Below are positions 6,886 through 11,896 of a stretch of DNA of 11,896 nucleotides, one piece after another. The stretch comes from an archaeon (lineage in GTDB: Archaea; Asgardarchaeota; Hermodarchaeia; Hermodarchaeales; Hermodarchaeaceae), in assembly GCA_016550405.1 (NCBI GenBank), contig JABXGX010000119.1, positions 1 to 11,896 of the forward strand, read 5' to 3'. The first letter of the stretch is position 1; each line of letters begins with the position of its first letter. A model generated the notes under the pieces. It did not search any database and was not told the DNA's origin. It was given only the letters and a program-made list of their open reading frames with translations. The position numbers and the translations under genes were made by a program.

Positions 6886-7302
6886 ACGAAAATCTGTATA
6901 ACTGCTCAGGGTCCAACCCTTGATGCACCCATTGATCCTCGATTTGGACGTTGTGCAAACTTCATCTTTGTAGACCATAAAACCATGAAATTTGAAGCAA
7001 TGCCTAATCCTGGAGCAATGGCAGGCGGAGGAGCAGGAATCCAAGCCGCCCAATTTGTTGTTGATAATCAAGCCCAGGTAGTCTTGACTGGTCATGTAGG
7101 ACCCAACGCCTATCATGCGCTCGACACTGGAGGCATTGAGATATACACAGGAATTACGGGAAGGGTCCAAGATGCCATTGACCAATTCAAGAACAACCAG
7201 CTCACTAAAGCGTCTTCATCCACCGCACCTGCCCATACTGGAATGGGCCGAGGAGGCGGAGGACGAGGTGGGGGACGGGGCGGTGGCCGTGGTCGATGGT
7301 AG
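6886..7302 (+). CDS. NifX/ORP-like metal-cluster carrier with RGG tail; non-standard start codon
   Basis: 138 residues if read from the ACG at 6886. The dinitrogenase iron-molybdenum cofactor fold (COG1433, MTH1175-like) opens with KICITAQGPTLDAPIDPRFGRCANFIFVD, the usual first strand and 'D-P-R-F-G-R-C' loop, then GGGAGIQAAQFVVDNQAQVVLTGHVGPNAYHAL. That opening lies entirely before the first ATG (6985), so the ATG start would remove the first third of the fold. In frame after the upstream TGA at 6877 only ATA 6880, ACG 6886 and later ATC/ATA codons can start it. ACG gives the canonical N-terminus M-K-I with an AAGGAG 10 bases upstream. The tail (about 119-138) is Gly/Arg repeats ending in Trp. 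Related proteins bind FeMo-co precursors or, in ORP, a Mo-S-Cu cluster. Cys23 in FGRC is a possible ligand. Confidence 0.85.
   Translation, partial: TKICITAQGPTLDAPIDPRFGRCANFIFVDHKTMKFEAMPNPGAMAGGGAGIQAAQFVVDNQAQVVLTGHVGPNAYHALDTGGIEIYTGITGRVQDAIDQFKNNQLTKASSSTAPAHTGMGRGGGGRGGGRGGGRGRW
7240..7299 (+). repeat. GC-rich repeat encoding the RGG tail
   Basis: Imperfect repeats of GGA/GGC/GGG glycine codons with CGA/CGG/CGT arginine codons encode a Gly-Arg tail. It is far more GC-rich than the flanking sequence. Codon choice varies between repeats, so selection on the protein is more likely than recent slippage. Confidence 0.6.
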
Positions 7303-7319
7303 AGTTTCTGGCTTAATTT

Positions 7320-7325
7320 AAGGAG
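7320..7325 (+). promoter_or_regulatory. Ribosome binding site choosing the second NifX-like start
   Basis: AAGGAG directly abuts the ATG at 7326, which leaves no spacer, but is 9 bases before the ATG at 7335. This favours 7335. Confidence 0.65.
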
Positions 7326-7334
7326 ATGCCCAGC

Positions 7335-7709
7335 ATGGTTGAACGTGTTGTTGTCCCAGTATTAGATGAAGCAGGTGAAGCAAGCCAATTGTCCCCACAT
7401 TTTGGTCGAGCACCGTTCTTTGCAATCATTCATTTCTCAGAGGCCAGAGATATTAATAAAATCGAATTCGCTCCTAATCGTAGTGAGCATTTTGGAGGAC
7501 AAGGTCGCCCCCCAGATATTCTACTTAGCTTTAGACCAAATACCGTTATCACCTTTGGTATGGGTCCTCGAGCGCTACGACGATTTCAGGCTGAAGGCGT
7601 TGCAGTAATGCAAGCAACTTCGCAAAATCTGGGTGAAGTCCTTAGAGCGTATAAAAACGAACAATTGATGGAATTAACTGAAGGATGCCGTGACGCGCGT
7701 CATAAATGA
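7335..7709 (+). CDS. Second NifX/ORP-like metal-cluster carrier
   Basis: 124 residues from ATG 7335 (an ATG at 7326 would add three). Family signs: RVVVPVLDEAGEASQLSPHFGRAPFFAIIHF at the N-terminus with the H-F-G-R loop, then PPDILLSFRPNTVITFGMGPRALRRFQAEGVAV and a closing LTEGCRDARHK. The Cys and His near the C-terminus are common in this group and may bind the metal cluster. It differs from the preceding paralogue in lacking the RGG tail and having a longer N-terminal loop, so the two may form a heterodimer or hand over a cluster. It is 32 bp behind the first NifX gene and 42 bp ahead of the first ATPase gene, in one apparent operon. The exact cluster (Fe-S, Fe-Mo or Mo-Cu) cannot be read from sequence. 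Confidence 0.9.
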   Translation: MVERVVVPVLDEAGEASQLSPHFGRAPFFAIIHFSEARDINKIEFAPNRSEHFGGQGRPPDILLSFRPNTVITFGMGPRALRRFQAEGVAVMQATSQNLGEVLRAYKNEQLMELTEGCRDARHK

Positions 7710-7751
7710 TTGGTTGCCTTCTTCATTGCGTGAAAATCAGGTGTAGATTGT

Positions 7752-8597
7752 TTGAAAATTGCTGTTGCCAGTGGAAAGGGAGGAACAGGAAAAACCTCGT
7801 TTGCAGTGAATCTGGCGCTCTCTTTATCTGGTCCGGTTCAAGTGCTAGACTGTGACGCAGATGAGCCAAATGTACACACGCTTCTTCCAATAAACAAAGA
7901 AGAAGTTGAACCAGTGTATACACTGGTACCGGAGTTCAATCAGAAAAAATGTACTCAATCAAAAGAGTGTGTCAAATTCTGCCCCAATCATGCCATCTTT
8001 GCTGGTAAAAAGGGGATTCGTTTCTTTCCAGAACTTTGCATTGGTTGTGGGGGATGTATTATCGTATGCCCGAACCAAGCGATTCAACAAGGAAAACGCA
8101 GGTTAGGTGCAATCCATCGTGGAGTTACCAAAGAAGGGATTCAAGTTGTTTATGGAAACCTCGATGTGGGTGAACCCCTTGTTGTTCCAGTAATCAAGGA
8201 TGTCAAAGAACAAGCTAGTACAACTAACGGAACAACAGTGATCATCGATTGTCCACCAGGAGTTTCTTGCCCCATGGTTGAATCAGTTCATGGAACAGAT
8301 TATGCCGTCCTAGTAACTGAGCCAACACCCTTTGGCCTGCATGATTTACAGCTAGCTGTTGACACCATCCGACAACTGGAAATACCAATCGGCGTAGTCG
8401 TTAATCGAGCAGGAATCGGAGATCAACAGGTATACTCCTATTGTTCCAGCGAAGAACTTCCAATCTTGTTAGAAATTCCACATAGCCGTCGAATTGCCGA
8501 ATTATTCGCGGAAGGCATCCCATTTGTCACCAAAATGAAAGAATGGAAACCAAAACTCGAAACTGTTTTCCAGACAATTCAGGAGGCAACACACTAA
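7752..8597 (+). CDS. MinD-type ATPase with inserted ferredoxin domain (COG1149), first of pair; one cluster ligand missing
   Basis: 281 residues from a TTG with AGGTG 8 bases upstream. Deviant Walker A GKGGTGKT at 8-15, DCDADEPNVH (33-42), Walker B VIIDCPPG (163-170), and the switch-like VTEPTPFGLHDL. Between them is a two-cluster ferredoxin insert. The second cluster has the full C96-x2-C99-x2-C102-x3-C106. The first has only C67, C73 and C77: the expected second Cys is Ser70 (bases 7959-7961). It could hold a [3Fe-4S] cluster, a Ser-ligated cluster, or none. COG1149 proteins are thought to couple ATP hydrolysis to metal-cluster transfer or assembly; in Desulfovibrio such pairs are encoded with the orange protein. 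Its TAA overlaps the next start by one base (TAATG), indicating translational coupling and probably a heterodimer. Confidence 0.92.
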   Translation: MKIAVASGKGGTGKTSFAVNLALSLSGPVQVLDCDADEPNVHTLLPINKEEVEPVYTLVPEFNQKKCTQSKECVKFCPNHAIFAGKKGIRFFPELCIGCGGCIIVCPNQAIQQGKRRLGAIHRGVTKEGIQVVYGNLDVGEPLVVPVIKDVKEQASTTNGTTVIIDCPPGVSCPMVESVHGTDYAVLVTEPTPFGLHDLQLAVDTIRQLEIPIGVVVNRAGIGDQQVYSYCSSEELPILLEIPHSRRIAELFAEGIPFVTKMKEWKPKLETVFQTIQEATH

Positions 8598-9469
8598 TGA
8601 AAGAACTCGTAATCGTAAGTGGAAAAGGCGGAACAGGAAAGACCTCAGTAGCGGCGTCGCTAGCCGCTTTAGCACCGAATGCGATTTTAGCCGACTGTGA
8701 TGTTGATGCCCCAAATCTCCACCTACTGCTTGCCCCTGAACTCAAATCCTCCGAGGAATTTGTCGAAGCAAAAGTCGCGGTAATTAATCCTGAGTTATGC
8801 ACCAGTTGTGGTGTCTGTGAAGCTGCTTGTAAGTTTGATGCAATAACACCGGATTACCAAGTTGACCCAATTATGTGTGAGGGATGTGGAGTCTGTTACG
8901 TAAGTTGTCCAACCTCAGCAATTAAGATGCAAGAACGACTTTCAGGGTACATCTATACTTCCGAAACCAAGTATGGTCCGATGGCTCATGCCCTCTTATT
9001 AGCAGGTGAAAGTAATTCGGGAAAACTAGTAACGCGTGTACGAAAACTCGCATCGAAATTGGCAACAAGGCATAAGAAAAATCTAATCATTATCGATGGC
9101 CCACCAGGAATAGCTTGCGCTGCCATCTCGGCAATTACAGGTGCTTCAGCAGGTCTCATTGTTACTGAGCCTACAATGGCAGCCATACATGACTTAGAAA
9201 GAATCCTTGAACTATTCGAACACTTTCGCATCCCAGTGAGTGTTCTCATTAACAAAGCCGATTTGAACCATCAAAAAACTGCTGAAATTCGGAACTATTG
9301 CCAGCAAAAAGCGATACCCATGGTGGGTGAATTGGTTTATGATACCATCATGTACAAAGCCGTCGTTGCCGGAAGACCCATTATCGAATACGCGCCAAGG
9401 AATCGCCTTTCCAAGACTTTAGAAAATATATGGAAAAACGTTGAGCAGCAGCTCCACGCCCATGATTAA
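8597..9469 (+). CDS. MinD-type ATPase with inserted ferredoxin domain (COG1149), second of pair
   Basis: 290 residues from the ATG at 8597, chosen because AGGAGG lies 10 bases upstream and the start overlaps the previous stop as TAATG; an upstream in-frame ATG at 8543 lies inside the previous gene. Deviant Walker A GKGGTGKT (9-16), DCDVDAPNLH (33-42), Walker B LIIIDGPPG, and VTEPTMAAIHDL. The ferredoxin insert is complete: C68-x2-C71-x2-C74-x3-C78 and C94-x2-C97-x2-C100-x3-C104, so two [4Fe-4S] clusters are expected. It is a clear paralogue of the preceding protein, and only that one has lost a ligand, so the pair is asymmetric. The likely role is ATP-driven loading or redox charging of the NifX-like carriers encoded upstream (inference from the ORP system). 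It is the last gene of this operon; the next gene converges. Confidence 0.93.
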   Translation: MKELVIVSGKGGTGKTSVAASLAALAPNAILADCDVDAPNLHLLLAPELKSSEEFVEAKVAVINPELCTSCGVCEAACKFDAITPDYQVDPIMCEGCGVCYVSCPTSAIKMQERLSGYIYTSETKYGPMAHALLLAGESNSGKLVTRVRKLASKLATRHKKNLIIIDGPPGIACAAISAITGASAGLIVTEPTMAAIHDLERILELFEHFRIPVSVLINKADLNHQKTAEIRNYCQQKAIPMVGELVYDTIMYKAVVAGRPIIEYAPRNRLSKTLENIWKNVEQQLHAHD

Positions 9470-9494
9470 AATCGGATAGCCGTCGAGATCTGAT

Positions 9495-9526
9495 TCTGAT
9501 TTAGTAGAGTATCAGAGATTATTTTT
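9495..9526 (+). terminator. Weak hairpin and T-tract between convergent genes
   Basis: TCTGAT (9495-9500) pairs with ATCAGA (9511-9516) around a 10-base loop and is followed by a TTATTTTT tract at 9519-9526. It sits just after the second ATPase gene. A 6-bp stem is weak, but T-tracts alone can end archaeal transcripts. Confidence 0.3.
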
Positions 9527-9803
9527 CAACTTTTGCTCCACAGCTAGGACAATAATTCGCGACAGTGGGGAGGGGTGCACTACATTTAGTACAGAAACGC
9601 AGACCTGGTGCGAATTGGTCTGGGAACGAAGGGGATTGTTCAGGAGCTGTTCCTAGATTTTGTTGTTGTGAGTATAAGTACCAGCAACTACCACGCCCAT
9701 AGAGCCAGCCGGGTCGTTGCCATGGAGGTAGGTGTGAGAAAGGTCCATTTCCTGGCCATTGACCTTGATTACGTCCACGTCCTCGATTTCCACGTTGCCA
9801 CAT
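9519..9803 (-). CDS. Small RG-rich zinc-ribbon protein
   Basis: 94 residues from ATG 9803, chosen because GAGGTG lies 9 bases upstream; a GTG at 9815 would overlap that SD. The N-terminal half is low complexity and rich in Arg, Gly, Pro and Trp (RGNRGRGRNQ, PPWQRPGWLYGRGSCW near 26-41). The C-terminal half is a zinc ribbon with C71-x2-C74 and C85-x2-C88 (FCTKCSAPLP...YCPSCGAKVEK). Similar short Gly/Arg/Trp-rich proteins, some called DUF5320-like, accompany NifX/DUF134 clusters; I recall this only in general terms. An additional Cys40 lies in the GRGSCW motif. No enzyme motif is visible. It may be a metal-binding accessory or nucleic-acid-binding protein. It is divergent from the second DUF134 gene and shares a repeat-rich promoter with it, so the two are probably co-regulated. 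Confidence 0.8.
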   Translation of the reverse strand: MWQRGNRGRGRNQGQWPGNGPFSHLPPWQRPGWLYGRGSCWYLYSQQQNLGTAPEQSPSFPDQFAPGLRFCTKCSAPLPTVANYCPSCGAKVEK

Positions 9804-9819
9804 TTTGGTTATCACCTCT

Positions 9820-9859
9820 TTTTGTGTTTATGCACACAAGTGTTTTGTGTTTATGCACA
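9820..9859. repeat. Pair of 17-bp direct repeats in divergent promoter, candidate operators
   Basis: TTTTGTGTTTATGCACA is present identically at 9820-9836 and 9843-9859. The copies are 23 bp apart, about two helical turns, so they face the same side of the DNA. Each contains TGTG and CACA as inverted arms six bases apart, as expected for a dimer site. They lie between the zinc-ribbon gene and the second DUF134 gene, next to a shared TATA-like element. Confidence 0.6.
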
Positions 9860-9861
9860 GA

Positions 9862-9872
9862 AATATATAAAT
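9862..9872. promoter_or_regulatory. TATA-box-like element, possibly used in both directions
   Basis: AATATATAAAT is centred 37 bases before the DUF134 ATG at 9904, predicting a plus-strand transcript start near 9893-9897 and a very short leader. Read on the minus strand it is ATTTATATATT and could serve the zinc-ribbon gene with a leader of roughly 38 bases that includes its SD. The direct repeats abut it on the left. Confidence 0.5.
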
Positions 9873-9882
9873 GTATCCGACC

Positions 9883-9898
9883 GTCAATTGATATTGAC
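9883..9898. promoter_or_regulatory. Inverted repeat at predicted start of second DUF134 transcript
   Basis: GTCAAT (9883-9888) and ATTGAC (9893-9898) are perfect inverted arms around TGAT. The element ends 5 bases before the ATG and covers the predicted transcription start, the same place as the palindrome before the first DUF134 gene. Confidence 0.45.
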
Positions 9899-9903
9899 CA
9901 AAA

Positions 9904-10227
9904 ATGAGATATCGTCGCGGATGGGGCGGTCGCGGACGCCCACCAAAACCAATTAGTTTAAGCCAGATACCTGCACAGACCTCTTTTATTCCAACCGAGA
10001 TTAAAAACAGTAACCCCGTGCACCTTTACGCATCAGAACTCGAGGCAATGCGCCTCGTGGATAAGCATAACCTCGAGCAAAAAGATGCCGGGAAACAAAT
10101 GGGCGTCTCTCGAGGAACTGTGTGGCGTCTTCTTCAAAGCGGTCGAAAGAAAGTCATCACTGCATTAACAGAAAGCCGACCCCTGGTAATTGTTGTGAAG
10201 GACGAAACACCTCAGGAAAAACAATGA
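9904..10227 (+). CDS. Second DUF134 family HTH regulator, without zinc ribbon
   Basis: 107 residues from the ATG at 9904; no SD, and a TATA-like element upstream suggests a very short leader. The N-terminus RYRRGWGGRGRPPKP is a Gly/Arg-rich version of the family's R-x-R-P start. The core YASELEAMRLVDKHNLEQKDAGKQMGVSRGTVWRLLQSGRKKVITAL (42-88) matches the DUF134 helix-turn-helix, and LVIVVKDE follows. In contrast to the first DUF134 protein there is no Cys and no zinc ribbon. It may bind the direct repeats and inverted repeat in its own promoter, controlling itself and the divergent zinc-ribbon gene (inference). The radical SAM gene starts 37 bp downstream with its own SD and is likely in the same transcript. 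Two different DUF134 proteins flanking one cluster suggest separate controls of its two halves. Confidence 0.87.
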   Translation: MRYRRGWGGRGRPPKPISLSQIPAQTSFIPTEIKNSNPVHLYASELEAMRLVDKHNLEQKDAGKQMGVSRGTVWRLLQSGRKKVITALTESRPLVIVVKDETPQEKQ

Positions 10228-10264
10228 AGACAGGACCAACGGATTAAGAGAAGGACTAGCTGTC

Positions 10265-11260
10265 ATGGAGTTGGTTTATGGTCCAGTAATGTCGTGGCGG
10301 TTTGGAAGGTCTTTAGGAATTGATCCTGTCCCGCCCCCCAAAAGATGCACCTTCGACTGCATTTACTGTCAATTAGGACCAACGCGATTTCCAGCAAAAT
10401 CTGTATCGAGAGTCCAACATAAACTTCCTCATGCCGACATATTACAAAAAAATCTTGAGACATATCTTCGCCAATTATCTGTTGAAGATTTAGACGTGGT
10501 GACGTTTTCGGGTTCCGGTGAACCTACTCTCAACTTAGAATTAGGATCAATGGTGAACATCGTACGTAAACACGTTCCAGATTTAACTGTTGTTTTGCTA
10601 ACAAATGGATCGAAATTGAGGAATCGAAAAGTTTTGAGAAACCTTACGGAATTTGACATAGTTACAATAAAGTTTGATGCTGGAGATGATGCAACCCACC
10701 TAGCAATCAATAGACCCCTCGCTTCGTTTCGACATGCCCAGCTGATTAAAGGCATTCAGGAACTTCGAAAAATAAGCGATGTAACGATAGCTCTTGAAGT
10801 AATGTTACTGAAAACAGACTCCGGATTTACGAATATCAGGGGTGCAGCCCGAGAGGCGCTAGTGCAGGAATTGATTCGAGTTGCACCAGTTGTAGATTTG
10901 ATTCAACTTTACACGCCTTGGCGACCACCTACTAATAAACATGTGATGCCAATTAACGAGCCGGAATTGCAGAGTTTTGCTTCGACACTTACAGATACAT
11001 ACGAATCAGAACGAATCTGGGTTTATGGTATTCATGATGCACGAATTAAAAGTGCAACGTGGAAGTTGCACCAATCCTTACAAACTGATTTGTTAACCTT
11101 GCTTCAGCGTCGCCCGTGTCGACTTCAAGACATATCACAATCATTTGATGTTCCAGCCCATTCCTTAATCTCGATGATTTCGCAACTTCGCCGAACGCAC
11201 CACATTATCGCAAAAGAACAGGCGAATGAAGTCTTTTATTATGCCCCTCTTGATAACTAG
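10265..11260 (+). CDS. Radical SAM protein, COG0731 type, with C-terminal winged-helix-like region
   Basis: 331 residues from ATG 10265, with AGAAGGA 9 bases upstream. The N-terminus YGPVMSWRFGRSLGIDPVPP is typical of COG0731, followed by the cluster motif C28-x3-C32-x2-C35 (CTFDCIYC) and QLGPT. FSGSGEPTL (81-89) is the SAM-binding 'GE' block; VLLTNGS and IVTIKFDAGD follow as barrel strands. Residues about 270-331 (LLTLLQRRPCRLQDIS...LISMISQLRRTHHII) resemble a winged helix. COG0731 contains the tRNA wyosine synthase TYW1, but this protein lacks a flavodoxin domain and the opening differs from TYW1, so its reaction is unknown. Its position directly after a DUF134 gene suggests a role in metal-cluster or cofactor maturation, or DUF134-linked control. 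Its stop overlaps that of the convergent acyl-CoA dehydrogenase. Confidence 0.88.
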   Translation: MELVYGPVMSWRFGRSLGIDPVPPPKRCTFDCIYCQLGPTRFPAKSVSRVQHKLPHADILQKNLETYLRQLSVEDLDVVTFSGSGEPTLNLELGSMVNIVRKHVPDLTVVLLTNGSKLRNRKVLRNLTEFDIVTIKFDAGDDATHLAINRPLASFRHAQLIKGIQELRKISDVTIALEVMLLKTDSGFTNIRGAAREALVQELIRVAPVVDLIQLYTPWRPPTNKHVMPINEPELQSFASTLTDTYESERIWVYGIHDARIKSATWKLHQSLQTDLLTLLQRRPCRLQDISQSFDVPAHSLISMISQLRRTHHIIAKEQANEVFYYAPLDN

Positions 11261-11896
11261 TCTTTCCTAGGAAAATATTTGTTTGGATCTTCTTGGAACA
11301 CTTTCTCAACGGTTTTATTCGCACCAGGCGTATCTAGTTCCAAATCTCGTTTTGTTCCTCTGGGCTCGTGTAGAACTTCTTTGAAAACATCGCTTTGGAT
11401 TATCAGTCGCATGATTTCGCTACTTCCTGTCCAAATGGTTGCAAGGCGGGCATCACGGAATAATCTCTCGATGGGATAGACGTCAGTATATCCGATTCCA
11501 CCCAAAATTTGCATAGACTCTGAAACAGATTGAAGACACGCTTCTGTAGCGAAGAGCTTAGCTTGAGAGATAGCTTTCCGACTGGACTTTCTTGCATCAG
11601 CAAGACGTGCAGCACGGTAGACCAACCCCCGCGCGGCATCCAACGCGGTGGCACAATCAGCTATTTTGAAGCTGATTCCTTCAAAACGGCTAATGGTTTT
11701 GCCAAAGGCTTCACGTCGTGCAGCATAACGGATAGCAAGTTCTAATGCCGCGCGCCCTAACCCAATTGCTCCTGCAGCCGAGGTAAGTCGTTCAGGCACC
11801 ATCATAGCATTGAAAATATCCGTAGCACCATCCAATTTTCCAATCAGGTTCGTTTTAGGCACTTCGAGATCCTTTAGGACAATTCGGGCCGCTCCC
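11257..11896 (-). CDS. Acyl-CoA dehydrogenase, C-terminal half (N-terminus beyond window)
   Basis: The frame is open to the right edge; the visible part starts GAARIVLKDLEVPKTNLIG, the usual beta-domain to C-domain link, so the start codon is outside (the GTG at 11862 is internal). Following blocks: ERLTSAAGAIGLGRAALELAIRYAARREAFGKTISRFEGISFKIADCA, the FAD-contacting helices; ILGGIGYTDVYPIERLFRDAR; and IWTGSSEIMRLII. The usual catalytic Glu of short- and medium-chain enzymes (YEGT) is replaced by Thr in WTGS. The Glu in PERL (base 11793) is in the place used by isovaleryl-CoA and long-chain acyl-CoA dehydrogenases, so it is the likely base and the substrate may be branched or long-chain. A charged tail of about 35 residues follows the catalytic domain. 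The enzyme oxidises acyl-CoA to 2-enoyl-CoA, passing electrons to ETF. Confidence 0.92.
   Translation of the reverse strand, partial: GAARIVLKDLEVPKTNLIGKLDGATDIFNAMMVPERLTSAAGAIGLGRAALELAIRYAARREAFGKTISRFEGISFKIADCATALDAARGLVYRAARLADARKSSRKAISQAKLFATEACLQSVSESMQILGGIGYTDVYPIERLFRDARLATIWTGSSEIMRLIIQSDVFKEVLHEPRGTKRDLELDTPGANKTVEKVFQEDPNKYFPRKD

Noticed and set aside
7240..7299. Non-coding minisatellite
   Set aside because: The repeat is in frame and encodes a Gly-Arg tail with varied synonymous codons, so it is part of the protein.
6985..7302. ATG at 6985 as the start of the first NifX-like protein
   Set aside because: It would remove the first strand and the FGRC loop conserved in the family and leaves the AAGGAG at 6870-6875 unused.
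8527..9255. Minus-strand frames opposite the second ATPase gene (8527-8802, 8986-9255)
   Set aside because: They lie opposite the Walker and ferredoxin motifs, have no ribosome binding site and show no protein-like pattern.
9820..9859. CRISPR-like repeat
   Set aside because: There are only two copies of 17 bp with a 6-bp gap in a promoter region, and no cas genes are nearby.
9608..9907. Plus-strand frame opposite the zinc-ribbon gene and running through the divergent promoter
   Set aside because: The minus strand carries the CxxC zinc-ribbon pairs and a proper SD; the plus frame spans the direct repeats and TATA-like element and looks like a shadow.
10429..10755. 108-codon minus-strand frame inside the radical SAM gene
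   Set aside because: It lies opposite the GSGEPT block and conserved barrel strands and has no SD or family pattern.

Overview
The window most likely comes from an archaeon. The evidence is a PAC2-family proteasome-assembly protein with a C-terminal proteasome-docking motif, TATA-box-like elements just upstream of genes with little or no leader, Shine-Dalgarno (SD) sites inside operons, and an anaerobe-type ferredoxin-ATPase/NifX/DUF134 cluster. Penicillin-acylase and acyl-CoA dehydrogenase genes beside these suggest an archaeon with bacterial-like catabolic genes, possibly Asgard. That lineage guess is weak because no rRNA or ribosomal marker is present. Genes are tightly packed: no gap exceeds about 120 bases, and no tRNA, CRISPR array or insertion sequence was seen.

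Left part (1-4526). A large Ntn-hydrolase of the penicillin acylase family runs off the left edge on the minus strand, diverging from a membrane-anchored methyltransferase across a perfect 14-bp palindrome. A small DUF6504-like gene follows on the minus strand. It is head-to-head with a two-gene operon: a PAC2 protein ending in Phe-Tyr-Ser (an HbYX motif) and an Hsp20 small heat-shock protein. These two form a protein-quality-control pair.

Middle (4556-6325). A minus-strand thiamine-diphosphate enzyme of the acetolactate synthase / oxalyl-CoA decarboxylase superfamily diverges from the central cluster.

Central cluster (6446-11260). The order is DUF134 regulator with zinc ribbon, NifX-like protein with an RGG tail, second NifX-like protein, then two MinD-type ATPases with inserted ferredoxin domains. 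A convergent small zinc-ribbon protein, a second DUF134 regulator and a COG0731 radical SAM protein follow. The core resembles the orange protein (ORP) system of Desulfovibrio, where a NifX-fold protein carries a Mo-S-Cu cluster and is encoded with paired ferredoxin-ATPases. Likely division of labour: the ATPases load or move a metal-sulfur cluster, the NifX proteins carry it, and the DUF134 proteins control transcription. Both DUF134 genes have a palindrome just ahead of the start codon, and the second also has a pair of 17-bp direct repeats in its divergent promoter. The first NifX gene has no ATG, GTG or TTG start for its conserved N-terminus.

Right edge. The C-terminal half of an acyl-CoA dehydrogenase converges on the radical SAM gene; the two stop codons overlap in one ACTAGT hexamer.
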